A stretch of DNA of 7,139 bases, from assembly GCA_937891475.1 (NCBI GenBank), contig CALATC010000006.1, forward strand, positions 1 to 7,139, read 5' to 3'. Each line of letters opens with the position of its first letter. Position 1 is the first letter of the stretch. Shown piece by piece: positions 1-5,776 of the stretch. This DNA is from an uncultured Granulicatella sp. (GTDB lineage Bacteria; Bacillota; Bacilli; Lactobacillales; Aerococcaceae). The notes under the pieces are model-generated. The model did not search any database. It was not told the origin of the DNA and saw only the letters and a program-made list of their open reading frames with translations. A program made the translations under genes and the position numbers.

Positions 1-1020
1 TGGCCAATTCTTCCTCCAATTCCAGGACGTGAATTAGAAAACGTTCAATTATGTAAAAACTACAACCAAGCAAAAGAAATCTTTGCTAAGAAAAACGACA
101 AGAAGAAAATCGTTGTTGTCGGTGGTGGATACATCGGTATCGAATTAGTTGAAGCTTTTGCATTAGAAGGTAAAGAAGTAACATTAGTAGACGGTTTAGA
201 CCGTATCTTAAACAAATACTTAGACCCAGAATTCACTGATATCTTAGAAGAAGACTTACGTGAACGTGGTGTACAAGTTCGCTTAAACGAAATGGTTAAA
301 TCATTCGAAGGTGAAAACGGAGTTGTAAACAAAGTTGTAACTTCAGGTGGCGAATACGAAGCTGACATGGTTATCTTATGTGTAGGTTTCCGTCCAAACA
401 ACGACTTAGTTAAAGACCAATTAGAAACAATGCCTAACGGTGCTATCATCGTTAACGACTACATGGAAACATCTGTTAAAGATGTATATGCTGCAGGAGA
501 CAGCTGTGCTGTTAACTACAACCCTAACGAAGGACATGCATACATTCCATTAGCAACTAACGCTGTACGTATGGGTTCATTAGTAGGTAAAAACATCAAC
601 GGTCACAAAGTGAAATACCGTGGAACTCAATCAACATCAGGATTACACTTATTCGGATGGAACATTGGTTCAACAGGTGTAAACGTAGGTAGCGCACCTC
701 ACTTTGGATTAGATGTACGTTCTGTATACGTGGTAGATAACCACCGTCCAGAATTCATGCCAACATACGAAAAAATCTACATGAAATTAGTTTACGAAGT
801 AGGTACAAACCGTATCGTAGGTGGACAAGTAATGTCTAAATACGACTGTACAGCTTCTGCAAACACATTGTCATTAGCAATCCAAAACAAAATGACAATC
901 GAAGACTTAGCATACGTAGACTTCTTCTTCCAACCAGTATTCGACCGTCCATGGAACTACTTAAACATCTTAGGACAAGCTGCAGTAGAACAAGAACGTG
1001 TATTAGCTGAAGGCAAATAA
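1..1020 (+). CDS. nox: NADH oxidase (FAD-dependent, probably water-forming), C-terminal 339 residues
   Basis: This gene is open at the left edge, in frame from base 1, and stops with TAA at 1018-1020. It belongs to the FAD/NAD(P)-disulfide reductase superfamily and most resembles NADH oxidases that reduce O2 to water and regenerate NAD+ in the cytoplasm of lactic acid bacteria. Visible parts are the NAD-binding Rossmann motif GGGYIGIE (window residues 41-48), with an acidic Asp64 at the end of the next strand that favours NADH over NADPH; the second FAD motif TSVKDVYAAGD (about 157-167); and a dimerisation domain ending FFFQPVFDRPWNYLNILGQ. About 110 residues are missing, including the N-terminal FAD motif and the redox cysteine, so oxidase cannot be formally separated from NADH peroxidase or CoA-disulfide reductase. 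Codons are strongly biased to AAC, TTC, ATC, GGT and CGT with TTA leucine, as in a highly expressed gene. A terminator follows closely. Confidence 0.9.
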   Translation, partial: WPILPPIPGRELENVQLCKNYNQAKEIFAKKNDKKKIVVVGGGYIGIELVEAFALEGKEVTLVDGLDRILNKYLDPEFTDILEEDLRERGVQVRLNEMVKSFEGENGVVNKVVTSGGEYEADMVILCVGFRPNNDLVKDQLETMPNGAIIVNDYMETSVKDVYAAGDSCAVNYNPNEGHAYIPLATNAVRMGSLVGKNINGHKVKYRGTQSTSGLHLFGWNIGSTGVNVGSAPHFGLDVRSVYVVDNHRPEFMPTYEKIYMKLVYEVGTNRIVGGQVMSKYDCTASANTLSLAIQNKMTIEDLAYVDFFFQPVFDRPWNYLNILGQAAVEQERVLAEGK

Positions 1021-1035
1021 TTTAGTTAAATAATG

Positions 1036-1076
1036 AAAAAAACGACAAGTATCCCAACGACACTTGTCGTTTTTTG
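1036..1076 (+). terminator. Intrinsic terminator of nox
   Basis: A GC-containing stem (AACGACAAGT at 1041-1050 with its complement at 1062-1071) has an 11-base loop. An A-run sits before it and a six-T run (1070-1075) is partly inside and partly after the stem. It begins about 16 bases after the nox stop codon and should separate nox from the downstream region. The A/T flanks could also let it act in reverse, but no minus-strand gene points at it. Confidence 0.9.
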
Positions 1077-1090
1077 CGTTTCTTAACCAA

Positions 1091-1284
1091 ATTCCTCAAC
1101 ATTAAGAATAGTGTTCGAAAACAGAAAAAATTTTCATAGTTGAAGAACCATCCTAATCGTCCCTCACATTAAGGAGAGTGAATAGAAAGAAAAAACATTT
1201 TTATCGTAGCAGTAAAATTAAGACATAAACGTCCTTCACATCAAGGAGAGTGAATAGAAACAGAAAATAATTTTCATCGTAGCA
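1091..1284. repeat. Three degenerate tandem copies of a ~54-bp unit with ~70-bp period
   Basis: Copies lie at about 1091-1144 (A, most diverged), 1158-1211 (B) and 1230-1284 (C); B and C start exactly 72 bases apart. B and C share CGTCC(C/T)TCACAT(T/C)AAGGAGA, then GTGAATAGAAA, an A/T-rich part and the end ATCGTAGCA. Copy A keeps the order (CATTAAG, ATAGTG, AACAGAAAA, TTTTCATAGTTG) with many changes. Copy C is at the same time the 5' arm of the outer stem of structured element 1, so A and B look like partial copies of that element's 5' edge without its hairpin core. The first 31 bases resemble a type I-C CRISPR repeat superficially, but the similarity continues into what would be spacer. No coding sequence is seen here. 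Confidence 0.7.
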
Positions 1285-1417
1285 ATCATATAAACCACAA
1301 TAGAGTGGTTTATATGATTAGGAAAAATTGAGACCAAGGCTCAATTTTTAGCCATGAAACCCGAAAGGGTTTGCTGGCGTCCGGCTACCTTGAAAATTAT
1401 TTTCTGTTTCTATTCAC
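1250..1417. ncRNA. Structured element 1: multi-branched inverted-repeat element, candidate ncRNA or fold-back repeat
   Basis: The outer stem P1 is 27 perfect base pairs (1250-1276 with 1391-1417), then a 2x2 internal loop, then GTAGC/GCTAC (1279-1283 with 1384-1388). Inside are three hairpins. P2 is 15 bp (1284-1298 with 1305-1319) with CCAC/GTGG at its tip. P3 is 10 bp (1323-1332 with 1340-1349) with the loop ACCAAGG. P4 is AAACCC-GAAA-GGGTTT (1357-1372), carried on a GCC/GGC base (1351-1353 with 1376-1378) with an ATG/GCT internal loop. The linker GCGTCC follows P4. The same plan recurs at 4868-5024 with compensatory changes. The transcribed strand is not certain: the GAAA tetraloop favours plus, but I see no convincing promoter on either strand. 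I do not recognise the family. Confidence 0.7.
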
Positions 1418-1476
1418 GAGTATTCTCTAAAAAAGAATTAAGGTAACGATTGAATTAGCATTTCTGTTCGTTTCTA

Positions 1477-1485
1477 TGTTACAAT
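1477..1485 (+). promoter_or_regulatory. Probable rodA operon promoter, extended -10
   Basis: TGTTACAAT gives a -10 hexamer TACAAT (1480-1485) with an upstream TG (1477-1478), an extended -10 arrangement that can work with a poor -35. No good -35 lies 16-18 bases upstream. Transcription would start near 1491-1493, giving a leader of about 63 bases before rodA. A second TACAAT at 1530-1535 is too close to the ribosome site to be a likely alternative. Confidence 0.5.
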
Positions 1486-1493
1486 AAGAACGT

Positions 1494-1513
1494 TATATTC
1501 CATCTGGAATATA
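1494..1513 (+). promoter_or_regulatory. 8-bp hairpin at the predicted 5' end of the rodA transcript
   Basis: TATATTCC-ATCT-GGAATATA is a perfect 8-bp inverted repeat with a four-base loop. It starts within a few bases of the start site predicted from the extended -10, so it could protect the 5' end of the message or, as a DNA dyad, be an operator. It is not followed by a T-run and so is not a terminator. Confidence 0.4.
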
Positions 1514-1554
1514 GAACTCAGACATTAGATACAATAACAGAAGAGGAGTACCCA

Positions 1555-2802
1555 ATGAAAAGGAAAATTATGTACGACGAACAAGATTCCCGCATCGATT
1601 ACGGAATCATTCTACCCGTCTTATTACTAGCATTAATCAGCATAGCGACATTACTATCAACCACCTATATCCAAGTAGCACACGGATCCCTCAGAACCGT
1701 CTTCATGCAATTTGCTTGGTACGTAGTCGGCACAATCGCTATTATCGTTATCATGCAATTTGACTCAGAACAACTATGGAAACTAACCACCCTGAGTTAC
1801 ATCATAGGACTTATACTCCTAGTAGCCGTCCTATTCCTCTACGACAGAGGAACCGCAGCCGCAACCGGTGCGAAAAGTTGGTTCAGAATCGCAAGCTTCT
1901 CATTCCAACCATCCGAAATCGTAAAAATCTTCTACATCCTGATGCTCGCAAAAGTAGCGACCCATCATAACATGTTAACGAAATACCGTACAAAAAGTAC
2001 CGACTGGTATTTATTCGGAAAACTAATCGCATATGCATTACCAGCGTTATTACTCGTTATCCTACAAAATGACTTAGGAACAACATTAGTATTCTTAATG
2101 ATTCTTGGCGGCGTTATGATTATGTCAGGAATTAGCTGGAAAATCTTATTACCATTAATTTTAACAGCCATTTTAATCGGTTCATTACTCATCTATTTAG
2201 TAGTGTATAATCGACAATTATTATTAAATATCGGATTCAAAAATTATCAATTCGGTCGTATCGATTCATGGTTAGATCCATATCGTGACCAAGGTGGAGC
2301 CGGATTCCAATTATTCCAAAGCCTGAAAGCTATCGGTTCAGGGAAAATGTTCGGTAAAGGATATGGACACTCAGAAGTTTACGTTCCCGTTCGTGAGTCA
2401 GACTTAATTTTTGCGACAATTGGTGAAAACTTCGGATTCCTAGGAGGAACATTCTTAATTACCGTGTATTTCATTTTGATTTATCAAATGATTCGCGTAT
2501 GTTTTGATACAAAAAATGAGTTTTATTCTTATATTGCAACAGGAGTAATTATGATGATTTTATTCCACGTTGTAGAAAATATCGGAATGACAATCGGACT
2601 ACTACCATTAACAGGGATTCCATTACCATTTATTTCGCAAGGGGGATCTTCTCTATTAGGAAATATGATGGGAATTGGGTTAATGATGTCGATGAGATAC
2701 CACTTCAAGAGTAATATTTTTGGAGAAGATGAGGATCCATTTAACCAACAAACAAGACAACAACAACAATTACCAGAAGAATTTTTAAAAGCAAGAGCGT
2801 AA
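1555..2802 (+). CDS. rodA: RodA, SEDS-family peptidoglycan glycosyltransferase
   Basis: This is a 415-residue polytopic membrane protein, the normal length for RodA. SEDS proteins of this type polymerise lipid II into glycan strands with a partner class B penicillin-binding protein, in side-wall or peripheral growth. It is closer to RodA than FtsW by its start (DSRIDYGIILPVLLL, from residue 11) and by RESDLIFATIGENFGFLGG. In that motif Asp283 matches the catalytic aspartate of SEDS enzymes. Other hallmarks are GAKSWF (105-110), QPSEIVKI (118-125), LQNDLGT (170-176) and GIPLPFISQGGSS (354-366). About ten hydrophobic segments are visible; the C-terminal tail (from about 385) is hydrophilic with a glutamine run. 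The ATG start has GAGGAG six bases upstream. The first ~145 codons use C-ending codons and CTA/CTC leucine far more than the rest. It leads a four-gene cluster, 12 bp before the next gene. Confidence 0.93.
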   Translation: MKRKIMYDEQDSRIDYGIILPVLLLALISIATLLSTTYIQVAHGSLRTVFMQFAWYVVGTIAIIVIMQFDSEQLWKLTTLSYIIGLILLVAVLFLYDRGTAAATGAKSWFRIASFSFQPSEIVKIFYILMLAKVATHHNMLTKYRTKSTDWYLFGKLIAYALPALLLVILQNDLGTTLVFLMILGGVMIMSGISWKILLPLILTAILIGSLLIYLVVYNRQLLLNIGFKNYQFGRIDSWLDPYRDQGGAGFQLFQSLKAIGSGKMFGKGYGHSEVYVPVRESDLIFATIGENFGFLGGTFLITVYFILIYQMIRVCFDTKNEFYSYIATGVIMMILFHVVENIGMTIGLLPLTGIPLPFISQGGSSLLGNMMGIGLMMSMRYHFKSNIFGEDEDPFNQQTRQQQQLPEEFLKARA

Positions 2803-2814
2803 GGGAGAACAGAC

Positions 2815-3180
2815 ATGATTATTTATAGCCATCCAAAATGTACAACTTGTAAGAAAGCCTTAAAATGGTTAGAACTACACAATATTTCATTTGAAGTAAA
2901 AGATATTCGTGAAGAAGCTCCAACAACTGAAGAATTACAAGTACTATTTGAAAGAAGTGCATTACCACTGACAAAAGTATTCAATACAAGTGGAGAATTA
3001 TATCGTAAATTGGGATTAAAAGATGTGATTAAAACAATGGAAACTTCTAAAGCGATGGAATTATTAGCCAGTGATGGAATGTTAATTAAACGCCCATTAT
3101 TAGTATCAGATGACGCAGTGTTTTTCGGGTTTAAAGAGGAACAATATGAACAGTTATTGAAAGGTGAATCAAATGATTAA
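2815..3180 (+). CDS. ArsC/Spx-family thioredoxin-fold protein, YusI-like
   Basis: This is a 121-residue cytoplasmic protein of the ArsC/Spx/YffB superfamily. The N-terminal strand leads into a CTTC motif (Cys9, Cys12), followed by a helix, and the late motif IKRPLLV (91-97) holds Arg93, the arginine typical of the fold. LPLTKVFNTSGELYRKLGLKD (50-70) is the usual middle region of YusI-like arsenate-reductase-family proteins, and the length fits that branch (about 118) better than Spx (about 131). A true arsenate reductase role is unproven, and there is no arsR or arsB nearby. The ATG has AGGGAGA upstream. The next gene, gcvH, starts inside its last codons; a yusI-gcvH pair is known from Bacillus, which supports the assignment. 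A thiol-redox or regulatory role remains possible. Confidence 0.82.
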   Translation: MIIYSHPKCTTCKKALKWLELHNISFEVKDIREEAPTTEELQVLFERSALPLTKVFNTSGELYRKLGLKDVIKTMETSKAMELLASDGMLIKRPLLVSDDAVFFGFKEEQYEQLLKGESND

Positions 3181-3550
3181 ATATAGTGAAAATGGATTAT
3201 GGATTAAACAAGAGGACAATCGTTATACAGTAGGCATTTCTCCAAAAGGTCAAGATGATATTGGAGATGTTAGTTTTGTAGAATTATTTAACCAAGAAAA
3301 TTTAACAACAGAAGATTCATTTATGAGTGTTGAAGCAGCAAAAGCTGTGACAGAATTTGTCAGTCCATTATCAGGAAAAGTAGTTGCTTGGCATACAGAA
3401 TTAGAAGATAATCCTGAAATGTTAAACCAAGTGGATACAGCTGTGAACTGGATTTATACATTAGAAGAAGTGGATGAAGCAGCATTTGCGAGCTTATTAG
3501 ACAAAGATTTACCAATCGTTTGTGAGAAGAAAGAAGGGTGTGAAAACTAG
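3173..3550 (+). CDS. gcvH: Glycine cleavage system H-like lipoyl carrier protein
   Basis: This is a 125-residue protein of the GcvH family, which carries lipoate on a lysine in the cytoplasm, for the glycine cleavage complex or as a relay of lipoyl groups to 2-oxoacid dehydrogenases. The order is that of GcvH: GDVSFVEL (31-38), then SVEAAKAVTEFVSPLSGKVV (52-71), with Lys57 at the lipoylation site, then an acidic C-terminal half with NPEMLN and VNWIYTLEEVDE. The motif is EAAKAV where many family members have ESVKA. I chose ATG 3173 because AAAGGTG lies six bases upstream; an in-frame GTG at 3164 has no such site. It overlaps the previous gene by 8 bp and ends one base before the next start. 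No gcvT or gcvP is nearby, so a stand-alone lipoate-relay role is plausible. Confidence 0.87.
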   Translation: MIKYSENGLWIKQEDNRYTVGISPKGQDDIGDVSFVELFNQENLTTEDSFMSVEAAKAVTEFVSPLSGKVVAWHTELEDNPEMLNQVDTAVNWIYTLEEVDEAAFASLLDKDLPIVCEKKEGCEN

Positions 3551-3551
3551 A

Positions 3552-4799
3552 ATGCAAGTACAAATGATTTCAGCAGAAATTTTTGAACAACGTCAAGAAA
3601 GTTTTGAGTGTGCCAATTTTTTACAAACAAGACAAATGGCAGAAGTTCATGAGCAACGTAGTGTATTTGAAGAAGTATTCTTTATTGCTTGGAAAGAAGG
3701 AGACGAATGGATTGCGCAAGGTTTAGTAGGAATTCGTAGACGTTTCAGATTTTTCAAAGAAGCCGTGATGATTCAAGGCCCATTATTTGAAGACGATAAA
3801 ATTGCACAACTTCCTCAAATGTTAGAAAGTTTAGAAGAATTCTTAAAAGAACAAGGTATTGCCAGAGTAGAAATGAATCCATATATGATGAATAAAGTCA
3901 TTAATGAATCATTAGAAGTTGTAGAAGAGTGCCGTTATCCAGAATTATTAGCAAATTTTGAAAAAGCTGGTTATGACCGTTTCTTAGATTTAGATGGTCG
4001 AGCAGTTATGGGACAATTATTCAGAAAAGATTTATCTGAATATGAAGATAGCGAAGCGATTTATAAAGATTACTCGAATTCTTTAAAACGTGACTTACGT
4101 AAAGCAGTAGAATCTCATATTACGATTCGTGAATTAGAATTAGATGATTTAGAAATTTTCTATTCGATTTTAAGTGAGACTTCTGTTCGAAAAGGATTCC
4201 GAGTACAAGATTTCAGTTATTTCCAACAAATGAAAGAAGCATTCCAGGATAAAGTGAAATACATGGTTGCGTTCTTAGATGTTGAAGCGTATAAAGCTTA
4301 TTATCATGAAAGAATTGAATTCTTTACAAATAGAGTAGAAGAATTGGAAAAAGAATTAGCAGTTCGTGAAGCGGAAGGAAAACATGTGAAGAAAACACGT
4401 GGATTAATTACAGATGCTAAAGATCAATTAGCGAGTTATCAAAAACGTAAGAAAACTTTTGAAGCGTTAGATATTCATAATCCAATGTTAGCTTTATCAG
4501 GATACTTATTTATGTGTTATGGAGATGAAGTGATTTCAGTATTTGGTGGTTCTCATGAAGAATACTTAAACTTTGGTGGTTCAAGCTTATTGAACTGGGA
4601 AATGATGAAATATGCTAAAGACAATGGATTTAAGTATTATAATTTCTATGGAACGATTGAAACGAATCAAGCAAACCAAAATGAAGGAAACTTTAACTTC
4701 AAACGTCAATTTGGTGGCAGACTTGTTCAACCAGTCGGAAACTTCACAAAAACACTAAGCCCAGCATTAGGGTTTATTGCTAAGTTTAAGAAGATTTAA
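3552..4799 (+). CDS. FemABX-family peptidoglycan bridge aminoacyltransferase
   Basis: This is a 415-residue protein of the FemA/FemX/MurM family, enzymes that move amino acids from aminoacyl-tRNA onto the peptidoglycan precursor stem peptide to build the interpeptide bridge at the inner membrane face. It has two GNAT-like halves: residues 1-150 (QGPLFE at 75-80) and about 185-415, the latter with GGSHEEYLNFGGSSLLNWEM (332-351) and NFYGTIE (364-370) before FNFKRQFGG (381-389). These are typical C-terminal motifs. A charged helical arm at about 249-305, with a likely coiled coil, is the antiparallel arm of FemA/B-type enzymes. ATG 3552 lies one base after the gcvH stop, with GAAGGGTG upstream at long spacing; in-frame GTG at 3540 or 3522 would add 4 or 10 residues. 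Which amino acid is added, and at which step, cannot be read from sequence. A terminator follows. Confidence 0.88.
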   Translation: MQVQMISAEIFEQRQESFECANFLQTRQMAEVHEQRSVFEEVFFIAWKEGDEWIAQGLVGIRRRFRFFKEAVMIQGPLFEDDKIAQLPQMLESLEEFLKEQGIARVEMNPYMMNKVINESLEVVEECRYPELLANFEKAGYDRFLDLDGRAVMGQLFRKDLSEYEDSEAIYKDYSNSLKRDLRKAVESHITIRELELDDLEIFYSILSETSVRKGFRVQDFSYFQQMKEAFQDKVKYMVAFLDVEAYKAYYHERIEFFTNRVEELEKELAVREAEGKHVKKTRGLITDAKDQLASYQKRKKTFEALDIHNPMLALSGYLFMCYGDEVISVFGGSHEEYLNFGGSSLLNWEMMKYAKDNGFKYYNFYGTIETNQANQNEGNFNFKRQFGGRLVQPVGNFTKTLSPALGFIAKFKKI

Positions 4800-4812
4800 G
4801 AATCTTATAGTT

Positions 4813-4861
4813 TACCGTGGGAAAAGAATAGGCATTTCTTATCCTGCGGTATTTTTGTTTT
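4813..4861 (+). terminator. Intrinsic terminator of the rodA-to-FemABX cluster
   Basis: A long hairpin (left arm from 4813, right arm to 4851, two G-U pairs and one mismatch, seven-base loop TAGGCAT) is followed at once by TTTTTGTTTT (4852-4861). It starts 13 bases after the stop codon of the FemABX gene and ends seven bases before structured element 2. Confidence 0.88.
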
Positions 4862-5024
4862 AAAAAAGAGAAAAGACTTTTCAATGTAGTATGAACAATA
4901 AAAGCCACTTAAAGTGGCTTTTATTGTAGGAAACTTCGAGACCTAGGCTCGAAGTTTAGCAATGAGACTCGCAAAGCGAGGCTGCTTGCGTCCTAAATAC
5001 TACATGTTAGAAAAGTCTTTTCTC
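4862..5024 (-). terminator. Possible terminator of the PuuD-like gene formed by the outer stem of element 2
   Basis: Read on the minus strand, the 15-bp stem GAGAAAAGACTTTTC / GAAAAGTCTTTTCTC closes around the three internal hairpins and is directly followed by six T (4867 down to 4862). Stem plus T-run is terminator-like. It is unusual because the first arm is the last five sense codons of the gene and the loop is a multi-branched region of about 127 bases. A simpler terminator for this gene is not visible before 4862. Confidence 0.4.
4868..5024. ncRNA. Structured element 2: second copy of the multi-branched element
   Basis: The outer stem P1 is 15 bp (4868-4882 with 5010-5024), then a small asymmetric loop, then 9 bp containing GTAG/CTAC (4884-4892 with 4997-5005). 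P2 is a 15-bp hairpin (4895-4909 with 4913-4927), again with CCAC/GTGG at the tip. P3 is 10 bp (4931-4940 with 4948-4957) with the loop ACCTAGG. P4 is CTCGC-AAA-GCGAG (4968-4980) on a GCA/TGC base (4959-4961 with 4987-4989) with the same ATG/GCT internal loop. Then comes GCGTCC. The outer stem has no sequence similarity to that of element 1, while the core is aligned throughout. The right arm overlaps the end of the minus-strand hydrolase gene. On the minus strand the structure ends in TTTTTT, so it may also serve as that gene's terminator. Confidence 0.7.
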
Positions 5025-5747
5025 CTTAACGTACTGTACAAAATGGTTGAACAATTCTTGCATTCCTTCGTAATCGTTCACCATTGTTTCTGGATGACCT
5101 TGTAATGCTAGAACATATTGTCCTTCTTCATTCGACTCAAAAGCTTCAATTAAACCATCCGCACTCCAAGCAACCGCTTTGAAGTTTGGAGCAAGCTCTT
5201 TAACAGCTTGATGATGATACGAATTAATCGCCGTCTTCGTTCCAAAAATTTTAGCTAATTCACTGTCTTCTGCAATTTCAATTGTATGAGTAGCAGTAGA
5301 AGGCATTGTTTTTTGAACATGTAAAATGGTTGATTCTGGATATTGCGATTGAATGTCTTGATATAAAGTACCTCCAAAAGCAACATTTAAAATTTGTATT
5401 CCTCTACAGATGGCAAGAATTGGTTTACGTTGACGATAAGCTTCTTCAATTAGCGCAAGTTCATACGCATCTCTTACTGGATAAGTTCTTCCTAAGTTAA
5501 TATGAGGTTCTTCTCCATATAAAAGAGGTGAAACATCTTGCCCTCCTGATAAAACTAATGCGTCAACTCTTGAAATATATTCGTGAGCTGTTTCTTGAGA
5601 AACAATCGGTAAGATTACTGGAATGGCTTTGGCTCTTTCTAATCCAGTAACAAATCCGTTAGGTGCATAAGATAGGATATAGGTATCATGTTCAGTATTA
5701 TCTTGACGATGATTCCCTGAAATTCCTATTAAAGGATATTGCTGCAT
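5007..5747 (-). CDS. Class I glutamine amidotransferase-like hydrolase, gamma-glutamyl-GABA hydrolase (PuuD) family
   Basis: This is a 246-residue cytoplasmic enzyme of peptidase family C26. Family members hydrolyse gamma-glutamyl bonds, for example gamma-glutamyl-GABA in putrescine breakdown. It starts PLIGISGN and carries LSGGQDVSPLLYG (66-78), the nucleophile elbow PILAICRGIQILN (109-121) with Cys114, and LQGHPE (215-220) giving His218 and Glu220, so the Cys-His-Glu triad is complete. SYHHQAV (176-182) is also typical. The real substrate is unknown, since no other polyamine genes are present; peptide or folate gamma-glutamyl hydrolysis are alternatives. The ATG (5745-5747) has AAAGGGG eight bases upstream. 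It is convergent with the FemABX gene and divergent from sufC, with its own upstream region. Its last five sense codons (E-K-R-L-F) form one arm of structured element 2. Confidence 0.87.
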   Translation of the reverse strand: MQQYPLIGISGNHRQDNTEHDTYILSYAPNGFVTGLERAKAIPVILPIVSQETAHEYISRVDALVLSGGQDVSPLLYGEEPHINLGRTYPVRDAYELALIEEAYRQRKPILAICRGIQILNVAFGGTLYQDIQSQYPESTILHVQKTMPSTATHTIEIAEDSELAKIFGTKTAINSYHHQAVKELAPNFKAVAWSADGLIEAFESNEEGQYVLALQGHPETMVNDYEGMQELFNHFVQYVKEKRLF

Positions 5748-5776
5748 CTATTTTTCCCCTTTCGCATTGTAAGTAG

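Noticed and set aside
1159..1261. CRISPR array: GTCC(C/T)TCACAT(T/C)AAGGAGAG...GAATAGAAA at 1159 and 1231 looks like a type I-C repeat with a ~41-base spacer.
   Set aside because: Similarity between the units continues through the would-be spacer to ATCGTAGCA, there are only two good copies plus one decayed, the repeat is part of the outer stem of element 1, and no cas gene is seen.
1250..1417. Riboswitch or attenuator leader for rodA.
   Set aside because: The likely rodA promoter (1477-1485) lies downstream of the element, no terminator/antiterminator pair is visible, and the same element occurs at 4868-5024 with no gene start after it on the plus strand.
1250..1417. Retron msr-msd or a type III toxin-antitoxin RNA, suggested by the inverted arms and the tandem repeats.
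   Set aside because: No reverse transcriptase or ToxN-like toxin is encoded in the window, and the element occurs at two unrelated loci.
3164..3172. GTG at 3164 as the gcvH start.
   Set aside because: It would overlap the only plausible ribosome site (AAAGGTG, 3160-3166), which is well spaced for ATG 3173.
2815..3180. Spx global regulator.
   Set aside because: It has the CXXC motif, but its length and the LPLTKVFNTSG...KRPLLV pattern fit the YusI/ArsC-like branch better.
5306..5500. Plus-strand open frame of 64 codons inside the PuuD-like gene.
   Set aside because: It is antisense to a well-supported gene, has no ribosome site and its product has no recognisable features. The same applies to other short frames antisense to or overlapping nox, rodA, gcvH, sufC and sufD.
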